The notes: generated from the sequence alone by a model not told the origin. DNA of 64,000 bases from Flavobacteriales bacterium (GCA_016779935.1 JADHMQ010000009.1:1-64000); one strand, 5' to 3'. Shown: positions 52,679 to 61,877, numbered from the stretch's first letter. Translations and numbers: made by a program.

Positions 52679-54112
52679 ATGAGAAAAATTAATCCAAATT
52701 TAAAGGTATCTTTGGTACTCCTATTTACAATAATGTTCTTTAAAGGTGCTTATGCTCAATTTCAGAGTCAAGCTGACGCCCCTGATGCTATATTAACAGA
52801 TTTAGATGGAAATACTTCTAGCGTCCATTCACTTTGTGAGCAAGGCTTCATCGTTATTTTAATGATTGGAGAGGAAGCGGCTTGTTGGCAAACAGAATCA
52901 GTTGTTGGAGCTATGAATCCGGTATGGAATCTTCATGGCCCTGATGGTGACAATAAAGTTAGAATGTTTTTTGTTGACAATAAACCTATAGCAGATACTC
53001 CACAAGAATTACAAATATTAGAAAATTTTCCAATTCAACCCGGACCTCTTGTTACGGATTCAATAGTTGAGATATATACTCAACAAGAAGGAATAAATTT
53101 CCCAGTAGTAAACTATGATGGAGATATTCCGGGTTATGAATTTGATTTAGGACCTGCTTACTTCATGATTTGCCCAGACAAAACATATCATTATTTTGCT
53201 GGATTTGGCGAATTTGCAACTTACGCTTCAGTTATAGCTCATATTTCTGAATGTTCAGGAGCAGATATGAGTAGCGACGTTTCATTGGGAGGCTTTAAAT
53301 ATCAACCTCAATTTTGTGTGATAGGAGATAGTGTTAAGTTAAAACCTGTACTTTATTCAACTCTCTCAACAGCTTTTAATACTACAGATACAATGATTAC
53401 TCAAAATTATGACATTGATATTTATAAAAACGGGCAGTTTGTGGAAACTCAGAACATTAATCCATATAGTGATAATGATATAACAATAGTAGATTTTGCT
53501 TATCTAGATGAGATACTAGTAGAAGCAGGCGACAGTTTACGATTTGTGCTGCAATACCCTGGCGACTCTTACTCAGGAAATAATACACAAACCTTTATTG
53601 TTCCATATGATTTAGAACAGACTCCAACGGCAACAACTTCTGAACTTCTACTAAGTATGGTTACTCCCTCAGATGCTATTGGAGCACCCTCATTTTCAAT
53701 ATGTACATACACTGGAGAGGGTTTGTTTTCTTATCAAGAAAATTATGGAACATATGAGTTGGAGTTGGACAATGGGATTTGTTATGAAATACAGTTCTCA
53801 AATCAACAGGATTACGCCCCTGTTTTAAAGGACTTAAACAATAACATAATTATTAGTTTAGAGGAGTTTGCCTTTTTCCCTAATGGAGAAACACCATTTC
53901 TTTACTTTAATGTAAATAACAAACAAGAAACAGGAATAAATACTTTAGATTTTCCTCTAGAGTCGAAACACGAGATTATCTATTACAATCTTGAAGGTAA
54001 AAAAATAAATATCAATGAATTATCAAAGCTACCCAAGGGCAGTGTATATATTAGAAAATCACGGTCAAGTAATGGGACTTACTCAATAAAAAAGAATGTA
54101 AGTTTAAAGTAA
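52679..54112 (+). CDS. Secreted thioredoxin-fold paralogue lacking the CxxC active site
   Basis: A 477-residue protein with a signal peptide cut before Gln28 (GAYA/QFQS). The layout parallels the neighbour, with shared 'LTDLDGNTSSVHSL' and 'HGPDGDNKVRMFF' segments. At the redox site the sequence is MIGEEAACWQTES: in a gapless alignment both catalytic cysteines are replaced (Ala68 and Gln71), leaving a lone Cys69. The C-terminus (…YYNLEGKKININEL…KGSVYIRKSRS) is a divergent T9SS-type domain. Redox catalysis is therefore unlikely; a binding or partner role with the active copy is possible. Confidence 0.78.
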   Translation: MRKINPNLKVSLVLLFTIMFFKGAYAQFQSQADAPDAILTDLDGNTSSVHSLCEQGFIVILMIGEEAACWQTESVVGAMNPVWNLHGPDGDNKVRMFFVDNKPIADTPQELQILENFPIQPGPLVTDSIVEIYTQQEGINFPVVNYDGDIPGYEFDLGPAYFMICPDKTYHYFAGFGEFATYASVIAHISECSGADMSSDVSLGGFKYQPQFCVIGDSVKLKPVLYSTLSTAFNTTDTMITQNYDIDIYKNGQFVETQNINPYSDNDITIVDFAYLDEILVEAGDSLRFVLQYPGDSYSGNNTQTFIVPYDLEQTPTATTSELLLSMVTPSDAIGAPSFSICTYTGEGLFSYQENYGTYELELDNGICYEIQFSNQQDYAPVLKDLNNNIIISLEEFAFFPNGETPFLYFNVNNKQETGINTLDFPLESKHEIIYYNLEGKKININELSKLPKGSVYIRKSRSSNGTYSIKKNVSLK

Positions 54113-54132
54113 TTTTAGGTATTGTGACTTTG

Positions 54133-54172
54133 AAGCAAGGGTGTAGATATAATTTTGCCCCTTGCTTTTTTG
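54133..54172 (+). terminator. Terminator after the thioredoxin-fold pair
   Basis: AAGCAAGGG (54133-54141) pairs with CCCTTGCTT (54159-54167), followed by a T run. It starts 21 bp after the stop codon. Confidence 0.8.
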
Positions 54173-54193
54173 TATAATTTCAATTCAAAAGAT

Positions 54194-54201
54194 TAATTTT
54201 G
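54194..54201 (+). promoter_or_regulatory. -7 box (TAATTTTG) of the trans-sulfuration gene
   Basis: TAATTTTG matches TAnnTTTG, 26 bp before the ATG at 54228. Confidence 0.45.
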
Positions 54202-54227
54202 TTTCTTACGTTTAATCCCACCTTAGA

Positions 54228-55373
54228 ATGAAATTTAACACCAAAGTTATACATGCTGGCTTAGAGCCTGACCAAAGTACAGGAGCCATAATGACTCCAA
54301 TATATCAAACCTCAACTTACGTTCAGCTAAGTCCTGGAGATCATAAAGGGTTTGAATATTCAAGAACAGCGAACCCTACTCGTGCTGCTTTGGAATCTAA
54401 TTTAGCCGCCCTAGAAAATGCCAAATATGGCTTGTGTTTTAGTAGTGGTTTGGCAGCTATTGATGCCGTTATTAAGCTGTTGAGCCCTGGCGATGAAGTT
54501 GTTTCTACCAACGATTTATATGGAGGAACTTATCGTATTTTCACAAAAGTATTTGAAAATTACGGAATTAAATTTCATTTTATTGGCATGAAAAATGCTG
54601 ATAGAATTGCCGATCATATAAATGAGAATACCAAACTCATTTGGGTAGAAACACCTACCAATCCTATGTTAAATATCATTGATATTGAGGCGGTAGCTAA
54701 AGTGGCTAAAAAACACAATCTAATTTTGGGTGTTGATAATACTTTTGCTTCACCTTATTTGCAAAATCCTATCGACTTAGGGGCAGATATTGTTATGCAT
54801 TCCGTTACCAAATATTTAGGTGGACACTCTGATGTAGTCATGGGAGCTTTAATGCTGAATGATGATGCGCTTGCTGAGAAGTTATATTTTTTACAAAACA
54901 GTTGTGGTGCTGTACCTGGCCCTATGGACTCATTCCTAGTTCTTAGAGGCATTAAAACCCTTCATCTTAGAATTCAACGCCACTGTGAAAATGGTAAAGC
55001 CATTGCCGAGTTTTTACAATCACACCCCAAAGTAGACAATGTGTATTGGCCAGGTTTTGAAAGTCATCCCAATCATGATGTTGCCAAACGTCAGATGAAA
55101 GATTTTGGAGGAATGCTTTCTTTCTCATTAGTTGCTAACAGAATAGAAGATGCTTTTAAAGTAGTTTCTTCTACGCATTATTTTACATTAGCAGAATCGC
55201 TTGGAGGTGTAGAGTCCTTATGTGGACACCCAGCAAGCATGACTCATGCTGCAATCCCTAAAGAAGAACGAGAAAAGACAGGGGTTGTAGATTCACTTAT
55301 TCGATTAAGTGTAGGAGTCGAAGATATTGACGACTTGATAACAGATTTAGATAACGCATTGAATACACTATAA
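54228..55373 (+). CDS. Cystathionine gamma-synthase/lyase-type PLP enzyme
   Basis: A 381-residue Cys/Met metabolism PLP enzyme. The PLP lysine is Lys195 in SVTKYLGGHSD; 'EYSRTANPTRAALE' (44-57) and 'SSGLAAIDAV' are family signatures. It could be cystathionine gamma-synthase (MetB) or cystathionine gamma- or beta-lyase; the family does not separate these cleanly by sequence. Its stop overlaps the SDR start by one base, so the two are likely co-expressed. Confidence 0.9.
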   Translation: MKFNTKVIHAGLEPDQSTGAIMTPIYQTSTYVQLSPGDHKGFEYSRTANPTRAALESNLAALENAKYGLCFSSGLAAIDAVIKLLSPGDEVVSTNDLYGGTYRIFTKVFENYGIKFHFIGMKNADRIADHINENTKLIWVETPTNPMLNIIDIEAVAKVAKKHNLILGVDNTFASPYLQNPIDLGADIVMHSVTKYLGGHSDVVMGALMLNDDALAEKLYFLQNSCGAVPGPMDSFLVLRGIKTLHLRIQRHCENGKAIAEFLQSHPKVDNVYWPGFESHPNHDVAKRQMKDFGGMLSFSLVANRIEDAFKVVSSTHYFTLAESLGGVESLCGHPASMTHAAIPKEEREKTGVVDSLIRLSVGVEDIDDLITDLDNALNTL

Positions 55374-56074
55374 TGAACGTATACTATATTACAGGAGCAA
55401 GCAGCGGAATAGGAGAAGCTATAGCAGAACTACTTTTAGAAGACAGTAATAATATGGTTATTGGCATTGCCCGTTCAAGGACGATTCAGCACGATAGATA
55501 TAAACATCATTTTATAGACTTATCGACAAATTGGTTCGAAACAATTTTTAAGAAACCAACCTTTAATGCCGAAAAAATCATCTTAATTAATAATGCTGGC
55601 TCAATAGGGCCTATAAAACCCTTGCACGAGCATAGCGAAGATGAGATAAAAGATAACTACTTCCTAAATATCGTTGCCCCAACAATCTTATGTAAACAAT
55701 TCATTACGTCATTTTCAGATTCAAAATCAAAATGTATTGTTTTAAATATCAGTTCTGGAGCTGGCAAACACCCGATTCATTCATGGAGCACCTATTGCTC
55801 TTCAAAGTCTGCTTTAGATATGCTATCCCAGACCGCAGATTTAGAATCGCCTAATGTTAAATTCTATTCTATTGCTCCAGGAATTGTCGATACGCCTATG
55901 CAAGATGAGATTAGAGACGCTGACGAAAAGCATTTCCCTGAACTTAATCGATTTATAGACTATAAAAACGATGGTGAACTAAGTTCTCCTCTAGAAGTTG
56001 CCCAGAAATACGTCGATTTTTTAAACAATAGCACAAAATTTAAGGAAGTGCTGTATTCGGTAAGAGACCTATAA
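55373..56074 (+). CDS. Short-chain dehydrogenase/reductase
   Basis: A 233-residue classical SDR. The NAD(P)-binding TGASSGIGEAI (7-17) is followed by 'NNAG', the catalytic Ser region 'LNISSGAGK' and the YCSSK pair (YxxxK). The later 'SIAPGIVDTPMQDEIR' resembles sepiapterin reductase and related enzymes. The substrate is unknown. Confidence 0.92.
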   Translation: MNVYYITGASSGIGEAIAELLLEDSNNMVIGIARSRTIQHDRYKHHFIDLSTNWFETIFKKPTFNAEKIILINNAGSIGPIKPLHEHSEDEIKDNYFLNIVAPTILCKQFITSFSDSKSKCIVLNISSGAGKHPIHSWSTYCSSKSALDMLSQTADLESPNVKFYSIAPGIVDTPMQDEIRDADEKHFPELNRFIDYKNDGELSSPLEVAQKYVDFLNNSTKFKEVLYSVRDL

Positions 56075-56384
56075 ACTTTCATTTTATCCTTATTTTTCGT
56101 GATATGCCCCTGTTTCAGGGCGTAAATACTTGTTAATCAGATGATTGTAATACGCATTTATAATAAACAAGTCTATGTTGATAACGAAAACAACACCCTT
56201 TCATTAAATTATAACAACAAACATTCAAATATTTGAAAATCAGTTGTTTGTGAGTAAAATACCTTAAAAAAAGCGTGTTTTTTTCACCATTACACCCTTT
56301 GCTTTTGAATTGCAGAAAAAATTTGAAAGTTGAAGACCAACCCCATATGTTTGTTTCAATTATTAACCAATTTAATATTTAACA
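56075..56384. other. 310-bp intergenic region with a palindrome, no gene seen
   Basis: I see no coding frame. It contains a 14-bp perfect palindrome TTCAAATATTTGAA (56224-56237) flanked by ACAAACA/TGTTTGT arms, and a 5-bp CCCTG/CAGGG hairpin shortly after the SDR stop. A promoter for the small membrane protein must lie near its right end, but no good TAnnTTTG box is found. Confidence 0.6.
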
Positions 56385-56609
56385 ATGGATAAAGTATTTA
56401 AATACTTCGGTGATTTTTTTACAGGTTTAACAGCTTTAGTTTTAACCCTTTTAGGGTTAGGCGTTGCTGTTGAAATTCTATTCGGTTCAGGAGCAATGTT
56501 TGGTGTTACTGTTATTGAGAATGTAACAAATGTACTTGGCTCTTTAGCTGGTTCAGGATTTGCTGGATTTTTAGCAATTTTGATATTATTCTCTTTAATT
56601 AAGAAATAA
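56385..56609 (+). CDS. Tiny two-helix membrane protein, paralogue A
   Basis: A 74-residue protein of two hydrophobic helices (about 14-35 and 50-71), starting MDKVFKYFGDF and ending LIKK. The second small protein 83 bp downstream aligns along its whole length: shared spacing of 'LG..V', 'G..MFG..VI.NV', 'LGS..GS.F.G' and 'L.LFSL.K'. I do not recognise the family. It has its own terminator, so it is expressed separately from paralogue B or attenuated before it. Confidence 0.7.
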   Translation: MDKVFKYFGDFFTGLTALVLTLLGLGVAVEILFGSGAMFGVTVIENVTNVLGSLAGSGFAGFLAILILFSLIKK

Positions 56610-56625
56610 TTCAACTTAGATAGTT

Positions 56626-56657
56626 AAAAAAAGCTCGTCTAATGGCGGGCTTTTTTT
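56626..56657 (+). terminator. Terminator between the two small membrane protein genes
   Basis: AAAAAAAGCTCG pairs with CGGGCTTTTTTT (one G-U wobble) around a TCTAATGG loop, followed by T-rich sequence. Confidence 0.88.
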
Positions 56658-56692
56658 AAATTTAATATTATCTTCAATCAAAATTCGTAAAT

Positions 56693-56923
56693 ATGAAAGA
56701 TTTACTAGAAAAAATACAATCGTTAGCGTCTGAGCTTACATCTTTTGCTGTAGTTATACTATGCCTCGGGATTACAGTTCAACTTATTGTAGGCGAGCCA
56801 CTATTTGGGTGGAACGTTGTGGGTAATATTGCAAAAGCTATTGGCTCTATGGGTCAAAGCAGTTTTATCGGTGTAGCTGCCTTACTTGTACTCTACTCGA
56901 TATATAAAAACAAGAAATCTTAA
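56693..56923 (+). CDS. Tiny two-helix membrane protein, paralogue B
   Basis: A 76-residue protein of two hydrophobic helices, MKDLLEKIQSLASELTSF…YSIYKNKKS, clearly homologous to paralogue A with a one-residue gap in the loop ('GEPLFGWNVVGNIAKAIGSM'). The function is unknown. Its stop overlaps the end of the convergent polA by 4 bases. Confidence 0.7.
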   Translation: MKDLLEKIQSLASELTSFAVVILCLGITVQLIVGEPLFGWNVVGNIAKAIGSMGQSSFIGVAALLVLYSIYKNKKS

Positions 56924-59727
56924 TGAGCTTCTAGCCAATTTTCTCCCATTCCTATTTCTACATCTAATGGAACACTAATTGCTAGTGCGTACTCCATTTT
57001 CTCTTTAATAAGAACATTTAAGGACTCAAGTTCTGTCTTATGAATATCAAATACCAGTTCATCATGAACTTGTAATAGCATTTTGGATTTGTAATTACCT
57101 TCTTTCAGCATATTACTAACACCTATCATAGCCAGTTTAATGATATCCGCCGCAGAGCCCTGTATAGGTGCATTAATGGCATTTCGTTCAGCATAGCCTC
57201 TTACTACAGCATTTCTAGAGTTAATATCATTAAGTTTTCTTTTACGTCCTAAAATAGTTTCGACATAGCCGTTTTCTCTAGCTTTTTCAATACTCATATC
57301 CATATATTCCTTTACCTTGGGGTATTGAGCAAAGTAATTGTCAATGATATCCTTTGCCTCGCCCCGTTTGATGCCTAAGCGTTGAGATAATCCAAAGGCT
57401 GATATTCCATAAATGATTCCAAAGTTGACCATTTTAGCGTGCGAACGCTGCTCTCGGCTGACCTCCTCCAAATCGATTTGATACACTTTAGCGGCTGTTG
57501 CAGTATGAATATCTTCTCCATTTTGAAAAGCCGATAACATCCCTTCATCTTGTGAGAGGTGTGCCATAAGTCGCAATTCTATCTGGGAGTAATCGGCAGC
57601 AACAAGGATATAATCATCATTTCTAGGCACAAAAGTTTTTCTTACTTCTCTTCCTTTTTCGCTACGTATTGGAATATTCTGAAGATTAGGATTTACAGAA
57701 CTTAATCGTCCAGTTGCCGCCACCGCTTGTTGGTAGGTAGTATGAATTCTGTGAGTAGTTTCGTTAGCTAATTCAGGCAAGGTATCTACATAGGTAGATT
57801 TAAGTTTTTGTAATTGTCTAAACTCAAGTATCTCGTCAATGATTTCATGTGTACCTTTGAGCTTTAGTAAGGTGTCTTCAGAAGTTGAGTATTGACCAGT
57901 TTTTGTCTTTTTTGGTTTGTCCACCAACTTCATATGCTCAAATAAAATCTGACCTAATTGTTTGGGTGAAGCCAGGTTGAAGGGTGTGCCTGCTAGCTTC
58001 TGAACATTGTCGTTTAGCTCAATTAGCCTGTCCTCTAATTCTTTTGAAAAATCGGCTAAAGCAGTAGTGTCGATTTTAATTCCTTCCAGTTCCATCTCAG
58101 AAAGAACAGGAATTAATGGGTATTCTATGTCATTTAAAATTTTGAGGCTTTCGCTACCTTCAAGGTCTTTTTGGAAAATGGTTTTGAGCTGAAAAGTAAT
58201 ATCGGCGTCTTCACAGGCATAGGGGTATATTTTTTCTAGTGGCGCCTGACGCATACTCAATTGGTTTTTCCCCTTTTTCCCAATGAGTGTTTCTATGCTT
58301 ATCGGAGAATAGTTTAAATAGTTTTGAGCCAATATGTCCATATTGTGTCTTTGGTCAGGCTCTAAAAGATAATGGGCAAGCATAGTGTCAAAATATGGCA
58401 AGCTGACATGAATACCATATTTTGCCATTACTTTATAATCGTATTTTAAATTTTGAGCAACTTTTTCTATTACAGGATGTTCAAAAAAGCCTTTGAATTC
58501 TTGTGCTATTTCACTTTCCTTTCCTTCAGGAACATGCACGTAATAGGCTTTATTCTTTTCGTAACAAAAGGATAAGCCAATAAGATCGGCAGTGAGGGGG
58601 TTGAGACCGGTTGTTTCAGTATCAAAACAAACGGATTTTTGCAGCAGCAGCTGTTTTAATAATTGCTGTCTTTCTTCAGCAGAATTTACCAATATATAAT
58701 CTGTTTTTATGTCTTCGAGGGTCTGAAAAGAGGGTGTAGGCGGGGCATCGTCTATCGCCATAGAAAACAAATCCATTTGAGCAGAAGGTGCTTTTTCTAC
58801 TTTTTGACTTGTCGGTTCTTGTTCGTCAGTATTACTTTCTGTCACATCACTTTGCTTGAGCAAACGTTTTGCTAAGTTTCTGAACTCTAATTCTTCAAAT
58901 AATGCTTGTACTTTTTCGGTATCAAACTTTTTAACCTCAAGAGCCTTTTCATCAATATCCACAGGAGCATCTAATAAAATTGTAGCAAGCTTTTTGGATA
59001 AAATTCCTTTCTCTTTATTGGCTTGAATTTTTTCACCCAAATTACCCTTGAGTTCGTGGGCATTGTCCAAAAGAGTTTCCATATTGCCATATTCGGCAAG
59101 TAGCTTTTTTGCTGTTTTTTCGCCCACACCAGGAAGTCCTGGAATATTATCAACGGCATCGCCCATCATGCCTAGAAAGTCGATGACTTGCGTAACCTCT
59201 TTAATCTCGAATTTATTGAGCACTTCCTGAACGCCCCATGTTTCGGTTGGCTTCCATTTATTTCCAGGCCTGTAAAGCAATATGTTTTCTGAAACGAGTT
59301 GGGCAAAATCTTTGTCAGGCGTCATCATGTAGGTAACAAAGCCCTCTTTTTCGGCTTTTTTTGCCAATGTGCCAATCACATCATCTGCCTCGTACCCATC
59401 AGCAAATAGTTTAGAAATATTAAAGGCATCAAGCAGTTGGTCGATATAGGGTAGAGCAACAGAAATACCTTCTGGCATAGCCTCTCTATTAGCTTTGTAT
59501 TCTGAATATTCAATGTGTCGAACGGTTGCTTTTGGGGTGTCAAAAACGACTGCAATATGTGTCGGATTTTCTTTTTTCAGTACTTCCACCAAACTATTTA
59601 CAAAACCTAGTACGGCAGAAGTCTCTACGCCTTTAGAATTGATTCGTGGATTTTTGCTAAAGGCAAAATACGAACGGTAAATAAGTGCAAAAGCATCTAT
59701 CAAAAATAGTTTTTTAACTGGTTTCAT
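56920..59727 (-). CDS. polA: DNA polymerase I
   Basis: A 935-residue family A polymerase with all three parts. The N-terminal 5'-3' exonuclease includes 'LIDAFALIYRSYFAF' and 'GMMGDAVDNIPGLPGVGEKTA'. The 3'-5' exonuclease keeps its acidic site FDTETTGLNP (about 368-377). Polymerase motifs A (DYSQIELRLMAHLS), B (KMVNFGIIYGISAFGLS) and C (VHDELVFD) are intact. Active proofreading is expected. The start is 51 bp from the divergent lipoprotein gene. Confidence 0.98.
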   Translation of the reverse strand: MKPVKKLFLIDAFALIYRSYFAFSKNPRINSKGVETSAVLGFVNSLVEVLKKENPTHIAVVFDTPKATVRHIEYSEYKANREAMPEGISVALPYIDQLLDAFNISKLFADGYEADDVIGTLAKKAEKEGFVTYMMTPDKDFAQLVSENILLYRPGNKWKPTETWGVQEVLNKFEIKEVTQVIDFLGMMGDAVDNIPGLPGVGEKTAKKLLAEYGNMETLLDNAHELKGNLGEKIQANKEKGILSKKLATILLDAPVDIDEKALEVKKFDTEKVQALFEELEFRNLAKRLLKQSDVTESNTDEQEPTSQKVEKAPSAQMDLFSMAIDDAPPTPSFQTLEDIKTDYILVNSAEERQQLLKQLLLQKSVCFDTETTGLNPLTADLIGLSFCYEKNKAYYVHVPEGKESEIAQEFKGFFEHPVIEKVAQNLKYDYKVMAKYGIHVSLPYFDTMLAHYLLEPDQRHNMDILAQNYLNYSPISIETLIGKKGKNQLSMRQAPLEKIYPYACEDADITFQLKTIFQKDLEGSESLKILNDIEYPLIPVLSEMELEGIKIDTTALADFSKELEDRLIELNDNVQKLAGTPFNLASPKQLGQILFEHMKLVDKPKKTKTGQYSTSEDTLLKLKGTHEIIDEILEFRQLQKLKSTYVDTLPELANETTHRIHTTYQQAVAATGRLSSVNPNLQNIPIRSEKGREVRKTFVPRNDDYILVAADYSQIELRLMAHLSQDEGMLSAFQNGEDIHTATAAKVYQIDLEEVSREQRSHAKMVNFGIIYGISAFGLSQRLGIKRGEAKDIIDNYFAQYPKVKEYMDMSIEKARENGYVETILGRKRKLNDINSRNAVVRGYAERNAINAPIQGSAADIIKLAMIGVSNMLKEGNYKSKMLLQVHDELVFDIHKTELESLNVLIKEKMEYALAISVPLDVEIGMGENWLEAH

Positions 59728-59765
59728 CGAAATATTCCTTTTTCTGCAAGATACAAGATTATGTG

Positions 59766-59773
59766 TATTTTTG
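59766..59773 (+). promoter_or_regulatory. -7 box (TATTTTTG) abutting the lipoprotein start
   Basis: TATTTTTG matches TAnnTTTG and ends 5 bases before the ATG at 59779, so the transcript would be leaderless or nearly so. Confidence 0.5.
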
Positions 59774-59778
59774 TAGGT

Positions 59779-60078
59779 ATGAAACGTCTAATCTTAGCAG
59801 TCTTTTTATCTATTTATGTAATGGCCTGTGCGCAAGAACCTATGCTTACTATGGAAGGGTGGTGGACCATGTCTGACGGTCAACATTATTTTGAAGACAG
59901 GGAAATTATGCCAGTAAAGTTTGTTGGCGAAGACCTTTGGGGCATGGAAGAATATTATTCTGACTTAGTGCCTGAAATGGGTCTGCCAGTACAAAGCATT
60001 ATTACAGCTAGGATGAATGGTGATGTCCTTGAAATTTACACCCTAGAAATAGCTCCTGAGGGCTGTGAAGAATACTAG
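59779..60078 (+). CDS. Small predicted lipoprotein (99 aa)
   Basis: The ATG at 59779 (MKRLILAVFLSIYVMACAQEP) gives a clean signal peptide; the reading frame is open from 59761, but that extension contains the promoter box. The lipobox VMAC suggests a lipoprotein, although cleavage at ACA/Q by signal peptidase I is also conceivable. The remainder is acidic, with Trp and Met ('EGWWTMSDGQHYFEDREI') and a C-terminal 'EGCEEY'. I cannot assign a family. It overlaps the convergent desaturase gene by 4 bases. Confidence 0.65.
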   Translation: MKRLILAVFLSIYVMACAQEPMLTMEGWWTMSDGQHYFEDREIMPVKFVGEDLWGMEEYYSDLVPEMGLPVQSIITARMNGDVLEIYTLEIAPEGCEEY

Positions 60079-60815
60079 TGCTTTAAGGCTATCGGATTAA
60101 TCTTTATTAGCCCTACAAAATCCATAACTCTCATGATGGGATAAATCGGGTCAATCTCATACCATTTTCTGGCAAAGTTTGCCATTCCACCTTCAGCGTG
60201 ATGATTGTTGTGGTAGCCTTCGCCAAGCATAAAAATATCAAATGGCATAAGGTTTTTTGATGTATCATCTACCTCATAATTAGTATAACCGAACTTATGA
60301 GCAAACCAGTTAACAATAGTTCCGTGAACAGGTCCCATAAGTATGTGCATTGGAATGAATAGGTACATCCACCAAGCAGTAGCAAAAGTGTAGTAAAACC
60401 AAATGTAGAATAATGACCAAAGTATTTTTACTAAAAGTGAGCCTGCCATTTTATCAAACCATTTCCAGTCAGGTAAATTTTTAGTAATAGCTTCTTTAAC
60501 CTTTATCGCACCATTTTGAATGCCAGCGAATTTATGGTAGGTTTTTACCATTAGACTAACAAAGTTTTTAGAGAATAATGGAGAGTGCGGATCTTCTTCT
60601 TTGTCGGCGTGTTCGTGGTGTAATCTATGAAGAATACCATATACTTTTGGGCTCATATACGAAGAGCCTTGTGCTACAAATGAAAAGACAAAAAAGAACT
60701 TTTCAACCCACTTGGGCATGGTAAACATTTGATGGGCTGAGTACCTATGGTGAAAGAAGGATTGTGCGAATAACGATAAGTACCAATGTGCGACGATAAA
60801 GATGAAAATTTCCAT
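60075..60815 (-). CDS. Acyl-CoA desaturase-type fatty acid desaturase
   Basis: A 246-residue membrane di-iron enzyme. The three histidine boxes are HHRYSAH (22-28), HRLHHEHAD (63-71) and GEGYHNNHH (about 198-206), in the normal order, with membrane helices between. It introduces a double bond, usually delta-9, into acyl chains, tuning membrane fluidity. It is somewhat short compared with eukaryotic desaturases but typical of bacterial members. Confidence 0.92.
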   Translation of the reverse strand: MEIFIFIVAHWYLSLFAQSFFHHRYSAHQMFTMPKWVEKFFFVFSFVAQGSSYMSPKVYGILHRLHHEHADKEEDPHSPLFSKNFVSLMVKTYHKFAGIQNGAIKVKEAITKNLPDWKWFDKMAGSLLVKILWSLFYIWFYYTFATAWWMYLFIPMHILMGPVHGTIVNWFAHKFGYTNYEVDDTSKNLMPFDIFMLGEGYHNNHHAEGGMANFARKWYEIDPIYPIMRVMDFVGLIKINPIALKH

Positions 60816-60886
60816 TTAAAAGAGTGTTAACTTAATGCTACAAAGGTCGTTAATATTTGCCAATCATTGTATATGACTAGAAATTT

Positions 60887-61864
60887 TTATTCATTATAAA
60901 TAACGGAAGTAACAGTTTGACCTACAGCCTTTAAGGTGTTTTTGTCGATATTATTCATATCGTCGTTATGAGTATGCCAATGCTTATTAAAGCCGCTTTT
61001 AGTATTCATGTCGAATTCAATTATATCTATAGTGGGGATATTGGCCACTGTATTTAGATACAGATGGTCGTCAATAATTTGCGGAGTCATTTGATACGCA
61101 AAGTACTCGCCATGTCCTAAATTATGAGCTGTTTTCCAAACTTTTTTGAGTATGCGTTGAGCGTAATTTCTAGAAAGTCCTTCGTGAGTAAAGCGTGCGC
61201 CTTTAGCACCAACCATATCTAATAATATTCCATATTGAGCATAATAATTTGGCACGTGTGGGTTTTCACTCCAATACTTTGAGCCTATACACCAACTTGT
61301 TGCAGAATTAGGAGAACTGCTATTGGGGTCACCATAATCTTCAGCATCAAATAGAATAATATCAATACCCATTCGGCTTTCTTCTTGTGCTAACAAACGG
61401 GCAATTTCAATAAGCACTCCAACACCACTACCGCCATCATTTGCACCTAAAATAGGCTCGTTTTGTCGGTCATCATCATGGTCGGCAACATGCCTAGTAT
61501 CCCAATGTGCGCAGAGTAAAATTCGGTTATTTTTTTCAGGACTAAATGAGGCGATGATATTTCTTAGCTTATGAGTTTTGCCGTCGTATGTTGTAATTCT
61601 GCTATTCTGCTCCTGTACGTATGGCGTGTAGCTAGATAACTTTTGAACCAAATAATCCCCGCATTGTTGCCAACCTTCGCTACTTAAATAGCGAGGTCCA
61701 AAATCCACTTGTTCTTGAATGTATTGGTAAGCACTGTCTGCGTTAAAGGCAGGTACTTCAACTGTATTCTTAGTTTCTTTTTTAACGGATTGACTTGGTT
61801 TTTTTTCTTCCTGACAGGAAAACAAAATGCACACACATAAAGAAATAAGGGTAAAATTACGCAT
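60887..61864 (-). CDS. M28-type glutaminyl-peptide cyclotransferase-like lipoprotein
   Basis: The start is the ATG at 61864 (MRNFTLISLCVCILFSC); the frame is open from 61927 but that extension lies in cysS. The 325-residue protein has lipobox LFSC, so it is lipid-anchored outside the cytoplasm. The M28 metal site is visible: CAHWDTR (118-124), GANDGGSG with Asp143, DAEDYG with Glu175 and HWHTHNDD (295-302). 'GANDGGSGVGVLIEIARLL' and 'DIILFDAEDYGD' resemble the type II glutaminyl cyclases reported in oral Bacteroidota more than aminopeptidases. It would convert N-terminal Gln of exported proteins to pyroglutamate. An ordinary M28 peptidase remains possible. It is 13 bp downstream of cysS. Confidence 0.78.
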   Translation of the reverse strand: MRNFTLISLCVCILFSCQEEKKPSQSVKKETKNTVEVPAFNADSAYQYIQEQVDFGPRYLSSEGWQQCGDYLVQKLSSYTPYVQEQNSRITTYDGKTHKLRNIIASFSPEKNNRILLCAHWDTRHVADHDDDRQNEPILGANDGGSGVGVLIEIARLLAQEESRMGIDIILFDAEDYGDPNSSSPNSATSWCIGSKYWSENPHVPNYYAQYGILLDMVGAKGARFTHEGLSRNYAQRILKKVWKTAHNLGHGEYFAYQMTPQIIDDHLYLNTVANIPTIDIIEFDMNTKSGFNKHWHTHNDDMNNIDKNTLKAVGQTVTSVIYNE

Positions 61865-61877
61865 AGTTAATAGTAGC

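Noticed and set aside
56224-56237. TTCAAATATTTGAA palindrome as an operator
   Set aside because: Short AT-rich palindromes arise often by chance at this base composition, and it is about 150 bp from the next start codon; kept only as a note in the intergenic entry.
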